A DNA stretch of 64,000 bases from Piscicola geometra (GCA_943735955.1 OX030958.1:8557626-8621625), one strand, 5' to 3'. Positions 42,901 to 55,009 are shown, counted from the first letter of the stretch. Numbers and translations: made by a program. Notes: a model not told the origin generated them from the sequence alone.

Positions 42901-45900
42901 TTTCTATCAATCGCAATTATAGTTTTGTAATTTTATTATCGAGAAAGTTGAAGGCATGCACAGGCACGAATTTAAAGAAAACCCATAAAAATAGATCTTG
43001 GACAAAATAGATCTTAACTTAAATAGCCCTTTGACAAATATATATATTTTTAATATATATTTAATTTTATTTTTAATAGTTATTCATAGATATTTTTTCC
43101 ATATTTTCGTAGTTTATTTTTCAAGTTCCATTTTTGTCTATTTTGTCCATACACCCAGAAGCACAAGAACGGCTGATACTTTCGTGAGAGTAGCTTGCAA
43201 TGCTTAAATTATTTGTTAAATTATTGTATAATTTAAGTAATAATATAAATGAAAACTTTTAATCTATTAAAGGTTTTATCAAGTTTTGTGGCTCATTAAG
43301 TTTTTTTAATCAAGAAATTAAAAAATTCTATTAACTCTAATTCAAAACTTTTGGGCTAATTTAGCCATGACATTTATTTTTTTACAAATCTTAGTTTTTC
43401 TTCTAAAAATTTCACAATTTATGTAAGTGAAGCTTTGAAATTCACATAGTTTTTAGTAAAAAAAATTAGTTTTGTTTTTAAAATAGTTAATTAACTTTAT
43501 AAATGCAATTTCACACTGCTTCGATATTAATTTTGTGTAATTAATAAATAAAGTATCAAGAGAAACTACAATTATAAATTTAAAATGAATAAGTTTTAAC
43601 TTTTATTTTCAAATAAGTTAAAAGACAAAAAAATATTTTCCGAGTCTTGCAAGATAAATCTGCTTGAAAAGACAACCCTTAGAGACGATCAAAAGGGTTA
43701 CTTGAGTGACTAGTCTCCAGGCCTTTAGCCTAGACTTCTTCGCATTAGTACTTCTTAAAATATGCCCATTTCAAGATATTAATAACAGAATAAAATAAAA
43801 AATATGATATTGAACTTTGAAGGTCTAATTGGGGTTTGCTTCAAGTCCAAAAAACTGATAATTTAATAATAAAAACCTGCAAACGTTGACGAACTGCCGG
43901 CTTGAAAGCTTTGAAACGAAAAATTGAGAGTTTTGTGTTTTAATATAAAGAAAAAAAATGTCATGCAAACTGAATGAAATATTCTGGTTTTAGGTTGTTA
44001 ATAGGCTTGGACACGCTAGAAAAATGATTGTTTGAAATTAAGGCTTATCATTGACGGTTTTTACTTGGAATACTACATAATCAAAAACTTTTGCACAATT
44101 TTTTTCATAAAAAATAATTTACATTTTTCATCACAAACTGTAAAATTAAGTTGCCAGCTTTAAGAAACAGTTTATATCCTTTTTGAACATTTGAAAACAT
44201 ACTTCTAAAGAAGATGCGATTTTAAAAGCCCGTATTAATTAATTTAAGTGGTGCTAATATTGTAAATACACTTTAAATGAACATTTTATTTTAAAATGTG
44301 TGATGAAAAGTATTTAAACAAATTTTATCACGCGTTTAAAGTGTGTTAAAAGCGTTTGAAATTCTAGTTTTAAAGTAAAAATAAATATATTTTAAAACTT
44401 TTTTTCTACTTCGCTAGCCAAACCCATCCAATGAAACTTTCAAAAACTTCTCAAACCACCAGTCAGTCCACAACCGAATCCACCTTCCCAGGTAGAACCA
44501 TGCTGCTGGATGACGTACACCACGCACCGAGACACGCAAGAAACGCTTCAGATTCTCGACGGACTCGACTTGGACACTGACAAGCCCACTCTTGAAGATG
44601 TCATGAGGAAGTTTGGCTTGGAAGAGGAGTTCAAGAACAACAGGCTGACCTGGTGGCAAAAGGTGAAGCCACGCATATGGGCCATGTTTGAAGAGCCCTA
44701 CTCTTCTACCGCCGCAAAGGTTTGTCTACTTGGACAGAGTAAAGAGAATATTGTTTGAAGATTTGTTTTTGAAAAATAAGTTTAAGTGTCATTCAATAAT
44801 GATTGAGAGACATATTCTTTAAGCTTTGATAGTGAAGACATTTTAAAAATATTTTTGAATTTCTACATTAGTTTCAGGCGCATCTGCAGTCATTTCACGG
44901 CACATCAGTTAATGACTCAATGAGTCATTCTTCAGTTCAAACTGGATTCCTAGCACTTAAAACGTGTCGGTCATAATGACTGCAGTTTGGGCTCCAACAA
45001 CGCTCATTTATGTTTACATCCTCTAGTTATTAAGTTCTCAGAGCACTTTTAAAGTTAACTTCCATCATATTTGTAACTTTTTATTACAAATTAAAGTTAT
45101 GTTAATTAACTTTTTTTCATCATTACGATCATAAAAAATATTTATATGGTCATCCGAGCAAACTTTTAAATCTTTTACTCGTGTGTTTTTAAGAAATCCG
45201 TATATATAATATAATATGTATAAGTATAATATAATGTATATATGTATAATATATTTAACTAAAATCTCTTATGAACCTAAAACTTTTTTAACTGTTCGAT
45301 ATTTCATTAGACCCCTTAAAACCTCACTTTGTTAAACCATTATTCCGTGCAAGCCTATTGAAATATTATTTTTTAAAGTTGAATTGCAACTAAATTATTT
45401 ATTAAAATCAACTAAAAAGATACATGAAAAACAAGAATTATAATTTATAAACCAATTTGTAATGTCCATAAATAGGTATAACGATTTTTTATTTTTATTA
45501 ATTCAAATATTCTTTGGTTTCTCTTATTCAGCTTTTTAGTTCTGTTCACGAGCCTCAACACTCTCCGAGGTGGAAGACGCTGATGTCACTGCCAGTAGAG
45601 CACTTTTCGTACTCAAATTGGCACATGTTCCCGAAGGTCCTTCCATCGGAAGAGCAGACAGGGTCCTCAATCATCTGACATGCTACTTGGCACTCAGTGG
45701 TCTTCTGTTGAGTCTTCTTAGCGCACTCACCATTGTGAGCCACCGCAAGCAGAGAGTTTCTTTCGCAAGCCTCCGTCTGAAGGTAGCACTCGTTTTTGTA
45801 GGTCTGTCCATCAGTGCCGCATACAGGGTCTTCGATGTATAAGCAGGGAATGATGCAGGAAGGGAGATCAGTCTTTTCTTCCACTTGTGCACACTCACCC

Positions 45901-48900
45901 ATCTGAGCAACCTGCAGGGAGGACCTGGTGAGACAGGCTTCAGCTTCCAGGGTGCAGAGGTTTGAGTAGGTTTTTCCGTCAGTGCCGCATACAGGGTCGT
46001 AAATGAACTGGCAGCGAAGCTCGCACATTGGCTCATCCTTCCGTTCTTCTTCACACTCTCCCATCTTCACGACGCTGACGAAGGCCTTGTGGAAACAGTT
46101 GAAGCTTTGGAGCTCGCATGGGTTGCTGTAGGTGACACCGTCACTGCCACAGACCGGATCGTAGTTCAGCTGACACACTTGCTCACACTCTTGAGCACTT
46201 GCCTGTGCCACCAACAAACATAGAGAAATTATCAAAAGCATACTTGGTTTCTCTAATGGAAGAATAATGATTAGAAGAGAGTTTTCTTTCCTATATATAA
46301 AGAAACTTGTTATCAGTAAAAAAATTGTGACCACGTTGTTTCGAACACGCTGGCGAAGAATTCTTAATAATGATTTACTTTATCTCTAACTTACCAGTCT
46401 CAGATAAGTTTGTTACAATCATAGAATGCATACGAGTCCAGCATGAAGTCCTCAAGTATTGATAAACTTAAGGCTTCGTAGTAGTTATTGTAGATACATT
46501 ATCAAATTCACGATACTAGCACAATATACAGCGTAAGGGAGTACCTAGCCACAACGTCTTAAATTAGAGTCAAGAGCCAGGGAGATTGTCACATGAAGAG
46601 ATAAGCAATCCTAAAGTCTTTCACTAATAACCAAGAACTTTTTAAGGCGATTTGAAACTGTCTTTTAAACCTAAATTTATTCATTGTAAAAAGAATTTTT
46701 AATTTGACTTAAGAATTTTTTTCATATGGGGATTTTTTAGATGAAAAAAATCTTTGATGATTTTTCCAATTATTATTTTCTCATAATCTTGTAAAATAAA
46801 CTATTTTAGGCATGATGTATTTATACATTTTAATTTAATCTGAGTTATAATCGTGAATACGAGATTTAAAATAATGGAGACATGGTCTGAACAAACATAA
46901 AAAGCCAATTTTTTTCCACTACTAAAACAAGAAAATTTATTTTCCTTATTCGATAAATTCTAAATGATATATTTTCGAAAAGAATCTTTGCATCCTCAAA
47001 CGGCCTTCAAACTTACGCCTCATTGCATTTTCTTTCTTCAAAGCTAATTATAACCCAAAAAATCATTATTATCGATATTCATTCATCTGAATTAAATTCT
47101 TCCAGCGGGAATAATTCTCGTTGAAAGTAAGACATTCTTTCTCGAGTGAATTATAACGACGCATTGGCATACGTGGAAACGACACATTTTTTCTCGAGTT
47201 ACTTTTGAAGTGTCAGATCAAAGCTTTGCCTATACCCCTAAAAGCTTTTTTTGCTTGTTTTAATTTTGATCTTTTTTTCTGTTGTTTTGAACAAATGAAT
47301 AAAAGAATGTCTTGATGAATAAATGATATAGTGTAATGATTAGTGGATAACTTCTTTTTTAATACTTTAAAGAAAGAAAACTTCAAAATGTTTAAAAGAG
47401 TCAAAAGTGCTCCATCATTATGAATAACCTTTTTTGTGAATAAAAACAGCCTTTTCGGATAGTATTTTCATACTTATATCTTATTTTCATATATGATGCA
47501 ATGCAATCATTGATGCATATACTCAAACATCAAAATCACCCAGGTTCTAGCCATCGTATCAGTCTTCTTCATCATCGCTTCAATACTCACCTTTTGTCTT
47601 AAGACGCACCCAAATCTGAGAGTTCCGGTGCGGCAAAACACCTCGTCTGCCTTCCTCAACGTTTCACAAGCCAAACAAAACCAGCATGGTGAGTATGCGT
47701 ACAGAGACTACCCCAAAGGAAAGTTCTCGCACTCGTCCAAGCAGCACATCTACAAACCGAACCAGCAGTCGCGCAAACAGAGTTACGACGACTACATCGA
47801 AGATGAAAAGAGTGAGCCGCATGAAGCATTCTTCTTCGTTGAGTGCGTCTGCAACGCCTGGTTCTCTTTCGAACTGATCATCCGCTTCATCGTCAGTCCC
47901 GTCAAGTTAGCCTTCATCCGATCTCCAGTCAACGTCATTGACTTGGTGGCTACTCTCTCATTTTACCTTGATTTCATTCTCACACGTCTCAAGAAAGAAA
48001 ATGACTTTCTGGAATTCTTCAGCATCATCAGAATCACGAGACTCTTCAAGCTGACCAGGCACTCTCCAGGCCTCAAAATCCTCATCCACACCTTCAAGGC
48101 ATCCGCTCACGAACTCATGCTCCTCATCTTTTTTCTCATAATCGGCATCGTCATCTTCGCCTCTCTGGTCTACTACGCAGAGAAGATCCAGCATAACCCA
48201 AACAACAGTTTCCACTCCATCCCAGTGGGTCTCTGGTGGGCCATCGTCACCATGACTACAGTGGGGTACGGGGATATGACTCCCAAGACGTACCTTGGCA
48301 TGTTTGTCGGCTCATTGTGTGCTCTCACTGGAGTCCTCACCATCGCCCTCCCTGTTCCCGTCATCGTATCTAACTTCGCTCTTTTCTACTCTCACACACA
48401 AGCTAGAGCCAAGCTGCCCAAAAAAAGAAGGAGAGTGCTACCCGTCGAAGCCGTCAGACCGAAGGTTCCCAACAAAAGCACCGCTCAACGCAGGTCCCAC
48501 CATGGCAGCACTAAGACCAAAGGAATGCTTCCTATTGCAGTTAATTCAACTTTATTACGGGCTGAAAATGCTGTCACTAATGATGGTGGTTGTGAAGGAA
48601 TGGAAAAGAGAAAAAGTGTATCGGTAGGAAATGAAGAACAGCAGAAGGAGGCAGTCTCTAAAGACCAGCAAGATAATGAAGAAGGTATTCTTAGGCTTTT
48701 TACCACTTACTTAGAAATACATACATTTCATTTCAAAGCAATTAAGTTTTTATTAGTCAGTCAAATTGGGAATTTTAAATGAATTAAATTTTGTTTTAGT
48801 TTCAAAAAAACGTCTAAAGTACTGTCTTAACAAGACACTCAAGGCTCGTAAAATATTATTTCTTAGAAGTGCTCTTTAAAGTGGCATTTCTTGGTTTTGA

Positions 48901-49365
48901 AAAATGGGAAAAATATTATTACATATTTCATCTACAATATTTTTTTATTTGACAATTTAAACAATATATTTTAACACAAATCTTCACGATACAGCTGCTC
49001 TTCTTCCTGACGGCCAAACACCTTCATTGAGCGTCCACGCGCCTGAGGAAGACGAAGAAATCCACAATGACCGCTTTCTAAGGACAAGTCGCAAGAGCTT
49101 GGGGTCGTTTGGCAGTGGACGGAGTATGCGCAGTGGAAGCATGACCAGAGGCTTGATCGTTGGACGCTTTTTTTCTAGAAGTCCAGTGTCATCCTTTTCT
49201 AGGAAAAAGTCGAAAAACATGGAGTTGTATAACGATGATAACGAAGAGAAGGCTAATCATGACGCTATTGAAGACTTCAATTGCGATGAAAAGCTGGCGA
49301 ATAAAATAGAAAAAAGAAGACTTTCTTCGACCGGTATTTTAATGAATGAAACTTTATGTTGCTAG
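39964..49365 (+). CDS. Shaw: Voltage-gated potassium channel, Shaw / Kv3 type
   Basis: Pore-forming Kv subunit of the plasma membrane. Five exons: 39964-40124, 41087-41210, 44492-44719, 47544-48684 and 48995-49365; 674 aa, phase closed. T1 tetramerisation domain: [44 protein letters not shown], then [16 protein letters not shown], the Shaw-type zinc/assembly region. S1 is [17 protein letters not shown]; the S1-S2 loop is long and hydrophilic with NTS and NVS glycosylation sequons. S4 (~334-343) reads [10 protein letters not shown], fewer charges than vertebrate Kv3. Selectivity filter [10 protein letters not shown] (~412-415), S6 PVP hinge (~441-443), then the Shaw hallmark [18 protein letters not shown] short non-conserved C-terminus follows. 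An acceptor at 39939 implies at least one upstream 5' UTR exon, and the leader ahead of this ATG contains a two-codon upstream ORF. Intron 3 contains a Kazal gene on the other strand. Confidence 0.95.
45555..46241 (-). CDS. Secreted four-domain Kazal-type serine protease inhibitor, nested in the Kv channel intron
   Basis: Single-exon gene of 228 aa. I chose the Met at 46241 because a cleavable signal peptide ([17 protein letters not shown]) follows directly and a TATA box lies about 55 bases upstream; an in-frame Met at 46334 lies upstream of the TATA box. Four Kazal domains of six cysteines each carry the core [48 protein letters not shown] and [16 protein letters not shown]. The reactive-site P1 residues (second after Cys II) are Leu, Phe, Tyr and Met, predicting inhibition of chymotrypsin-, elastase- or subtilisin-like rather than trypsin-like enzymes. 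A minus-strand AATAAA (TTTATT at 45494-45499) lies about 55 bases past the stop. The gene sits wholly inside intron 3 of the channel, in antisense. Physiological target unknown. Confidence 0.93.
   Translation of the reverse strand: MLLIISLCLLVAQASAQECEQVCQLNYDPVCGSDGVTYSNPCELQSFNCFHKAFVSVVKMGECEEERKDEPMCELRCQFIYDPVCGTDGKTYSNLCTLEAEACLTRSSLQVAQMGECAQVEEKTDLPSCIIPCLYIEDPVCGTDGQTYKNECYLQTEACERNSLLAVAHNGECAKKTQQKTTECQVACQMIEDPVCSSDGRTFGNMCQFEYEKCSTGSDISVFHLGEC
46292..46300 (-). promoter_or_regulatory. TATA box of the nested Kazal gene
   Basis: TTATATATAG on the minus strand, about 50 bp before the chosen ATG, which would put transcription start near 46265 and leave a short 5' UTR. This gives the nested gene its own promoter inside the host intron. 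Confidence 0.6.
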
Positions 49366-49547
49366 CATCTTTGACTAATACATTTATATTGAAATTCAAG
49401 ATTTCATGAGCCTCATTTCAAAAAAGAAACTTTCGCCAATGAGAAGAAAGGCTAGCTGTTGTCATGGTAAATGAATTGATAAAATTAATATACTTTTATA
49501 ACAACTTTTTAAATTAAATATGTTAACTTCAAACTCAAGTAAAAATG

Positions 49548-49800
49548 AGCGGGGATGGCTTAGATTGTAGACGTCGGACTTGCAACTCAAAGGTTGCCTG
49601 TTCGAATCCTTGACGAGCAACCGTGAGCTATCATATACCTAGTGTATATGATGAGGTGTTTGCGACCTATGACCTATGCATTAAGAGATGTGTACGTCGT
49701 GTAAGAACTGGCGCATAAGAACCATGATTCTCAGAACCATTGTAACATAGGTGCGTCTGTCAGGCTGTGAATGATATAGCCCACATAAAAAAAAACACAA
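49548..49800 (+). mobile_element. tRNA-derived SINE-like element
   Basis: The head resembles a tRNA gene with both internal RNA polymerase III promoter boxes: A-box-like TGGCTTAGATTGTAGACG and a B box GTTCGAATCC. It is followed by an unrelated body of about 170 bp and ends in an A-rich tail (AAAAAAAAACACAAAAAATC). The tRNA cloverleaf is degenerate, so a functional tRNA is unlikely. It is full-length looking; target-site duplications are not obvious. Confidence 0.65.
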
Positions 49801-50337
49801 AAAATCAATAAACAATTTACTGGTGAACTTAACGCTATTCCATCCCAAGATTACGGCCAGGGACAGATGCTGAAACCTTCTCCACGCAAGCTCACCCTAC
49901 CTTCCTCCCATCATCTCTTCCTACAACCTAATTTGTCACCATGACAACCAATCATTGCTTCAACAGTTGTTTTACCAAAGGGTCATATTTTACCTGCGAT
50001 TGCATAATACCAACCAAGTGTCGTTTAAAATCCCGTATGATATATTCAATGCTGTATTTGTTACCACTTTTAAAATGCATTCAGAGTAGATAGTATATAT
50101 TGTTTTTAAATTTGAGGAAAATGTGATTCAAAATTATTTTTATATTGAGTCTGTACGCTTCATCGTCTATTTCATTGCACTCTGTTTGTTTAATCCACAA
50201 TTTTAAAAATTAATATTAGCTCAAATTAAAAGTGTATGTTTAATAAATGAGAATGTGTTGAATTCATTGAAAAAGTCAACTTGAATATGCAGGTTTATTG
50301 AATACAAAGACTCAATGCTATTCTTAATTCTTTCTAG

Positions 50338-50421
50338 TTGTCAGTGGAACATCCAGTGCAGAAGGTTATGGATATGGCTTTTAAACGTCAGAGTTCAGTC
50401 ATCTTCACTGATCAGTTTCTT
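50338..50421 (+). other. Orphan exon-like block
   Basis: An 84-nt open block flanked by good splice signals: TTCTTTCTAG before and GTAAGTTC after. Read in phase 0 it gives 28 residues (LSVEHPVQKVMDMAFKRQ...). Joined in phase 1 to the Kv channel exon ending at 48684 it would instead give a 15-residue tail ending VSGTSSAEGYGYGF. No neighbouring gene clearly uses it. Confidence 0.3.
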
Positions 50422-50728
50422 GTAAGTTCACTACAGCAATATGTGTTTATAATAACTACATCACAAACCAACATGAAATCATGAAATATGAATTTTTACA
50501 CCTCGTAAATGAAGCTTTTTATTTCAAATTATCTCTGAGTATAGGCTCAACCAAACTATGAAGCTTAATGGCTTTCATTTCGCTTTCATCATTTTATCAA
50601 CTCAACAATCATTTTTAAAACAAATAACAGATTTCCAATATAACCCAATTCAAAGAACAGTCAAGACTGTAAAGGTTCTCACACGACCAACACGCTTTCT
50701 CATTGAATTCCAGACCGAATGCAACCTC

Positions 50729-53199
50729 TCAATCGAAGCGAGCTCTCAACGCAGCACCAACACACGGATGCTGGCACTGAGGGTGGCTCATCTTCTGGTA
50801 CTTTGAGGCACTCACCATGTTCAGAAAAAGCACCTGCGCTTGGTTCAGACAGGCGTCGTCTTCCTTGCAGAACCACTTGGCTCTCTCGATGTACATCCTG
50901 TCGCAGTCATTTTCCTCGTAGCCCTGGAAGCTGCCCTGTTTTTAGGACGAAAAAGTCTATTCTTAAACTTTTAAAAACCTTATTTTTAATTTAAATTGTT
51001 TTATAAATAGTTTTATTTTTTTAAATCGTCATTAACACGAAGATGTTTAGGAACTCGCTCTAAACTCACGCATTGAAAGCAGAGCATGTGCAGGTTACAC
51101 AGGCCAATGGCATCAGCATCCAAGATGAGACCTCTCCTCCTGGGCAGTCTGCAGTCGTTCACCAGCTCATAGGCCTCATCGCACCAGGGTTCTGTCTCGT
51201 GATGGCCTTACTAGGTGAAAACTATGGAACGAATTCATTTATCGCACTTTGTATGTGCTCTATCAAGTTTTTAATTAATTATTCATAAGGATATATAACC
51301 GAAAGTTTGATTCATTAATTTAAATAAAAAATAAATAAACACCTTTTTTCCTTTTGTATTTGACAACTGGATAAAGGGGGTAATCTAAAAATATTAACAT
51401 TAGTTTTTAGCTTTTAAATTAAATTGAAAACTAAGAATAAATTCACGAAGATAAACCATTCCAATCTCACCTAAAGCAGGCGCTGTAGCGAAGGACTCGT
51501 AATCGTTAGCGCCTGCAAGAGCTTCGTGGTCAGACTCGTCGTAGTAGTCATCGACAGTGTACTTCATCACTCTGTTGCTCTTCTTGCCACCTTGTTCGGG
51601 CACGTATTCTCGAAGCTTTGTCATCACATAGTCCTTCATCATCCTCCTTTCTTGCTCCGTCAACAGAGGCTCCTTTTGCTTGAACTTCAGTCGAGAGAAG
51701 GTCCTCTTGTCCAGCCTTCTGGCAAATGCCTCTCTTTCCATGCTCTCTCCATCCTCGTAGTCACGTGCTTCTCTTTCGAAATACTTCACGTTGCTTCTGT
51801 TTTTTTCTTTGTTTGCAGCCAGTCTATTCTGGAGGTATTTGTCTCTGTAGGAGAGCTGAGAAGGAACATAAGCTGGCTCTAGATCAGCCACGTCGTCCAG
51901 GCTGGTGTTTTCGTTGTCATAGTCATTGGGAACTGGATACCAATTATATTTGTCTATAACAGATTGTTGCTTAGTTTGCAGTTTTGTATTATCAACCTTG
52001 GACTTTTTCTGCGCTTTCAAATTGTTCTCAAACACTTTTTTGATTTCTCCAAGCGTCTTCTCGTTAGATAGAGCCTTTCTCATCTGTTTCATTTGCTCCT
52101 CCAGCAGTTTGCCTTGCTTCGCCTTATCACCTACCTTCTCTTCTTGTTCAAACTCGATTTCCGACGCCAAGTCCAATGCCCGCATCAGACTGTGGTTTTC
52201 GGCATCTTGCAAGGCTATGTACTTCTTCAGAAGAGCTACATCATCATCATTGACACTTGTTTTCACACTTTTTTTATCCGTCTGAGACTGCTTGTTTGTC
52301 GCAGTTCTTTTCTTTCTGACTACAGCAGCTTTTTGGACTGTCTTACTGTTGTGTTCTTTTAGAAGCGGAAAGTTATCTTTGTTGAGTTGGCTTCTGAGGT
52401 AGTCATTGAGAGCATCTACATCGTAGTCATCCCCAATCATCAACTGCTCCAGTTCATCTTCTCCTTTCTTCGCATCAACTTTTTCTTCCTTTTTATTTTT
52501 CTTGTCTTGACTTTTCTCACTTTCCGCAGGAGTGACAACTTCGAACTCTGACTCGACTGGTTGCACTTTCCAGTCCCCTTCCTTGCCCTCTTTCACAGCA
52601 CTGGCATGCACCTTGGCTACCTTCACCACCGGCTGGCTCCCGTTGAAAGTTTTCTGCACTACTTGACTGTCCACCTTCGCAACCCCTCCCTTCGAACTGT
52701 CTTCAGTGACCTTCGTCTCCATCTTGTACGAGTTTTCGAATCCTTTTACTTCACTTTTTGATTTTAGAAATCTGTCTTTGCTCATTAGGTTCTGATAAAT
52801 ATCATCCATTTCAACTCCAAAATCGTTAGATTTGATCATATCTTTGAAATAATCATCATCAAACCTTTCTTTTTCTATAGCGTTGAAATTGCCTTTACCC
52901 TTAACAATATCGTCGAGATCTCTTCTCACGGAGTTTTCAAGCTTTTCTAGCCCATAATACCTCTTACTCTTCACGTTTCTTTGAGGGTAATCATCCACCT
53001 CTCCAGCATTCTCGCCGTTTTCAGCGTTTCCATAATCGTCGGTGTAATACTCTTGAAAGGAAGGTTTATCGAAAGACTTTTCAGAAAAAGCTTTGTTGGA
53101 AGGGGGTTTGCCGTCAATGACGAATCCATTGAGGGTGAGGGAGAAGAGGAGGCCTGTGATGCAGACCACCCGGAACAGCACTGCTAGACTCTGCAGCAT
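50729..53199 (-). CDS. Unrecognised secreted protein with Cys-rich C-terminal domain (prohormone-like)
   Basis: I do not recognise the family. Three exons: 53199-51471, 51206-51070 and 50935-50729; 690 aa. The N-terminus is a signal peptide (LAVLFRVVCITGLLFSLTLN). Residues ~30-560 are highly charged, Lys/Asp/Glu-rich and low in cysteine, with several dibasic KR/RR sites (e.g. SKRYYGLEK, SVRRDLDD) and predicted coiled or disordered stretches (EQMKQMRKALSNEKTLGEIK). The last two exons encode a compact domain with ten cysteines: WCDEAYELVNDCRLPRRR, GLCNLHMLCFQC, NDCDRMYIERAKWFCKEDDA, and a final HPQCQHPCVG. An acidic prodomain with dibasic sites plus a disulphide-rich end suggests a processed neuroendocrine or matrix precursor; that is inference. 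A GTGAGT inside exon 3 (50815) is not a real donor because the next acceptor would leave a 21-bp intron. Confidence 0.7.
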
Positions 53200-53827
53200 G
53201 CTGACTATGCTCGCATCTGGGCGGTTGCTCGTTTAATTAAATCAAATAGAAAAGCAACTAATTAATTTGTTTATTTACATAAAAAAGTTGTTTTCATTTA
53301 GATTGAGATTTATTTTTTGCCATATGTTTAGTGTGTAATTGTATACGTATTATTTAATAGTCTGAAGATAGATTTTTAATAAATATTCTTTTTAAACAAA
53401 ACATAAAACTTGTTCTAAAAATGTTGAATACTGAAGTCATTTATTGAATACATTCTACATTTATTCGCTTAAATTCGAGTTCTAGATTAATCAACTAATT
53501 GAATTTTTTCTATTTAATGCGCCTGATTACAAAAAACATAAGCTGGCAAAAAAACCAGCAGATGACACACTGACCAACTCACCTTAGACTCCAACACCTT
53601 GTTTTCAACAAACATTCACTTCTTGGTTCTGAAGGTTCTTGTGAAATTCTCCACAGTTTTCCAGAACAAGAGATCACAAAATGGTCCTCTTAAAGAAGAA
53701 ACCTTAAAAACATGGAACCATATGACGTTTTGCCGTGTGCGTGTACATGTGTAAAGGTGCTTGCATGTATAAGTGTGTACACGTTGCGTACAAGTTGTGA
53801 GAAAATGCTGCGATTTTCTGCAGAGCG

Positions 53828-53835
53828 CTTTATAA
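53828..53835 (-). promoter_or_regulatory. TATA box and 5' UTR exon of the secreted-protein gene
   Basis: CATTATAAAGCGC on the minus strand. About 240 bp downstream a donor TCTAAG|GTGAGT (53581 region) pairs with an acceptor CCCAG just before the start codon at 53199. This implies a non-coding first exon near 53800-53585. The leader contains a tiny upstream ORF (ATG at ~53224). Confidence 0.45.
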
Positions 53836-55009
53836 TGGAAGCTTCCAGGGCATAAAAAAGCACCAACGGCACAATCGAGAAAAGGTTCACTCTAAAAGAA
53901 AATGATCTTCAAAGAGTCATAAAATGAAAAATCATTTTATAAACTTTCAAATTATCTATATTATTTATAGTTTATAAAATTCCCATGAAACATTCACAAA
54001 TAATTTCGGCAAAAACATCAGCCAACGTTCATTGAAAGTTGTCACAAAAGTCGTTGAAAAAAAAAATTTGAAACATGGTTTTTCTAGTAGCAAATCTACC
54101 AGAAGTTTAAGAGTGAAACTGAAAAGCATCAAGATGAAAGCTTTCTAACTTTTTATGATTTCAAGAAAAATACACACCTGCATCTTCATATATTTTAAAT
54201 ATTTTCAACACTTTAGTTTTATGATTTTCAAATATTTTAAAATAATTTGAAAACGAAATTTTTTTCCTGTTTTTTTCCACTTATTGGTTATGCATAATTG
54301 AACACAACAATTAAATTAGTTTTCACACGCAGCAAAAGCGCAAATTTGTTTAAAAAGTAATGCAAGGTCGCTTAAGTAGTAGTGGTAGTAGTGCACAAAC
54401 AACTCTATGCTTTAATGGCTTCTTTCATTCGAAAGAATATGAAGACAATACGGAAAGTTTAATCAAATTGAAATTTCTAGTAATTAAGTAGTAGGCCACC
54501 TGAGTGTCTAATGTATTGTCTTGTTTGCTGATAAGCGTGGCTGGGATTAAATAGGCTAGAGTGGTCTTTATTGAATCGATTCTCTAAAGAAATTTTGATG
54601 ATATTTAAGCAAAAGAGTTTTTACTGAGGTTCATTTAGAAATTTGCAAAATGCCTTTATGTAAAATATTAAAGCATTAGATGAAAAACAGATTAAAAACA
54701 TTTCTAACATTATATCGGAAAAAGGGAACTTTTTAAACAGTTAACTAATTCAATTAATTAATTAAATATCGTTTTCAGATACAATTGTTTGTACTCGAGC
54801 AATCCATCAATGACTTCAAATGCAAGAGTATTTATAGTGATTAGAGCCAGCTACATACTGTTTACATAGCTAACACTCTTCTTTTAATATGATATTCAAT
54901 AGAAGTCTTTAAAGCAGAAATCATTAATACAAAAATACTTGTCTCCTGTTTGCTAATATTACTTTCTTACCAACCTACGACGATTAAGCACAACTCTAAG
55001 CAAGTCTTC

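Noticed and set aside
49548..49625. Functional tRNA gene
   Set aside because: A- and B-box-like sequences are present but the anticodon and acceptor stems do not pair properly, and an unrelated body with an A-rich tail follows; SINE-like is the better reading.
50795..50815. A third intron in the secreted-protein gene (GTGAGT ... CCAG)
   Set aside because: It would be 21 bp long; reading straight through keeps the frame to a stop, so it was treated as exon.
51526..53187. Plus-strand frames opposite the secreted-protein gene
   Set aside because: Shadows of the 576-codon minus-strand exon; no start context, splice support or motif.
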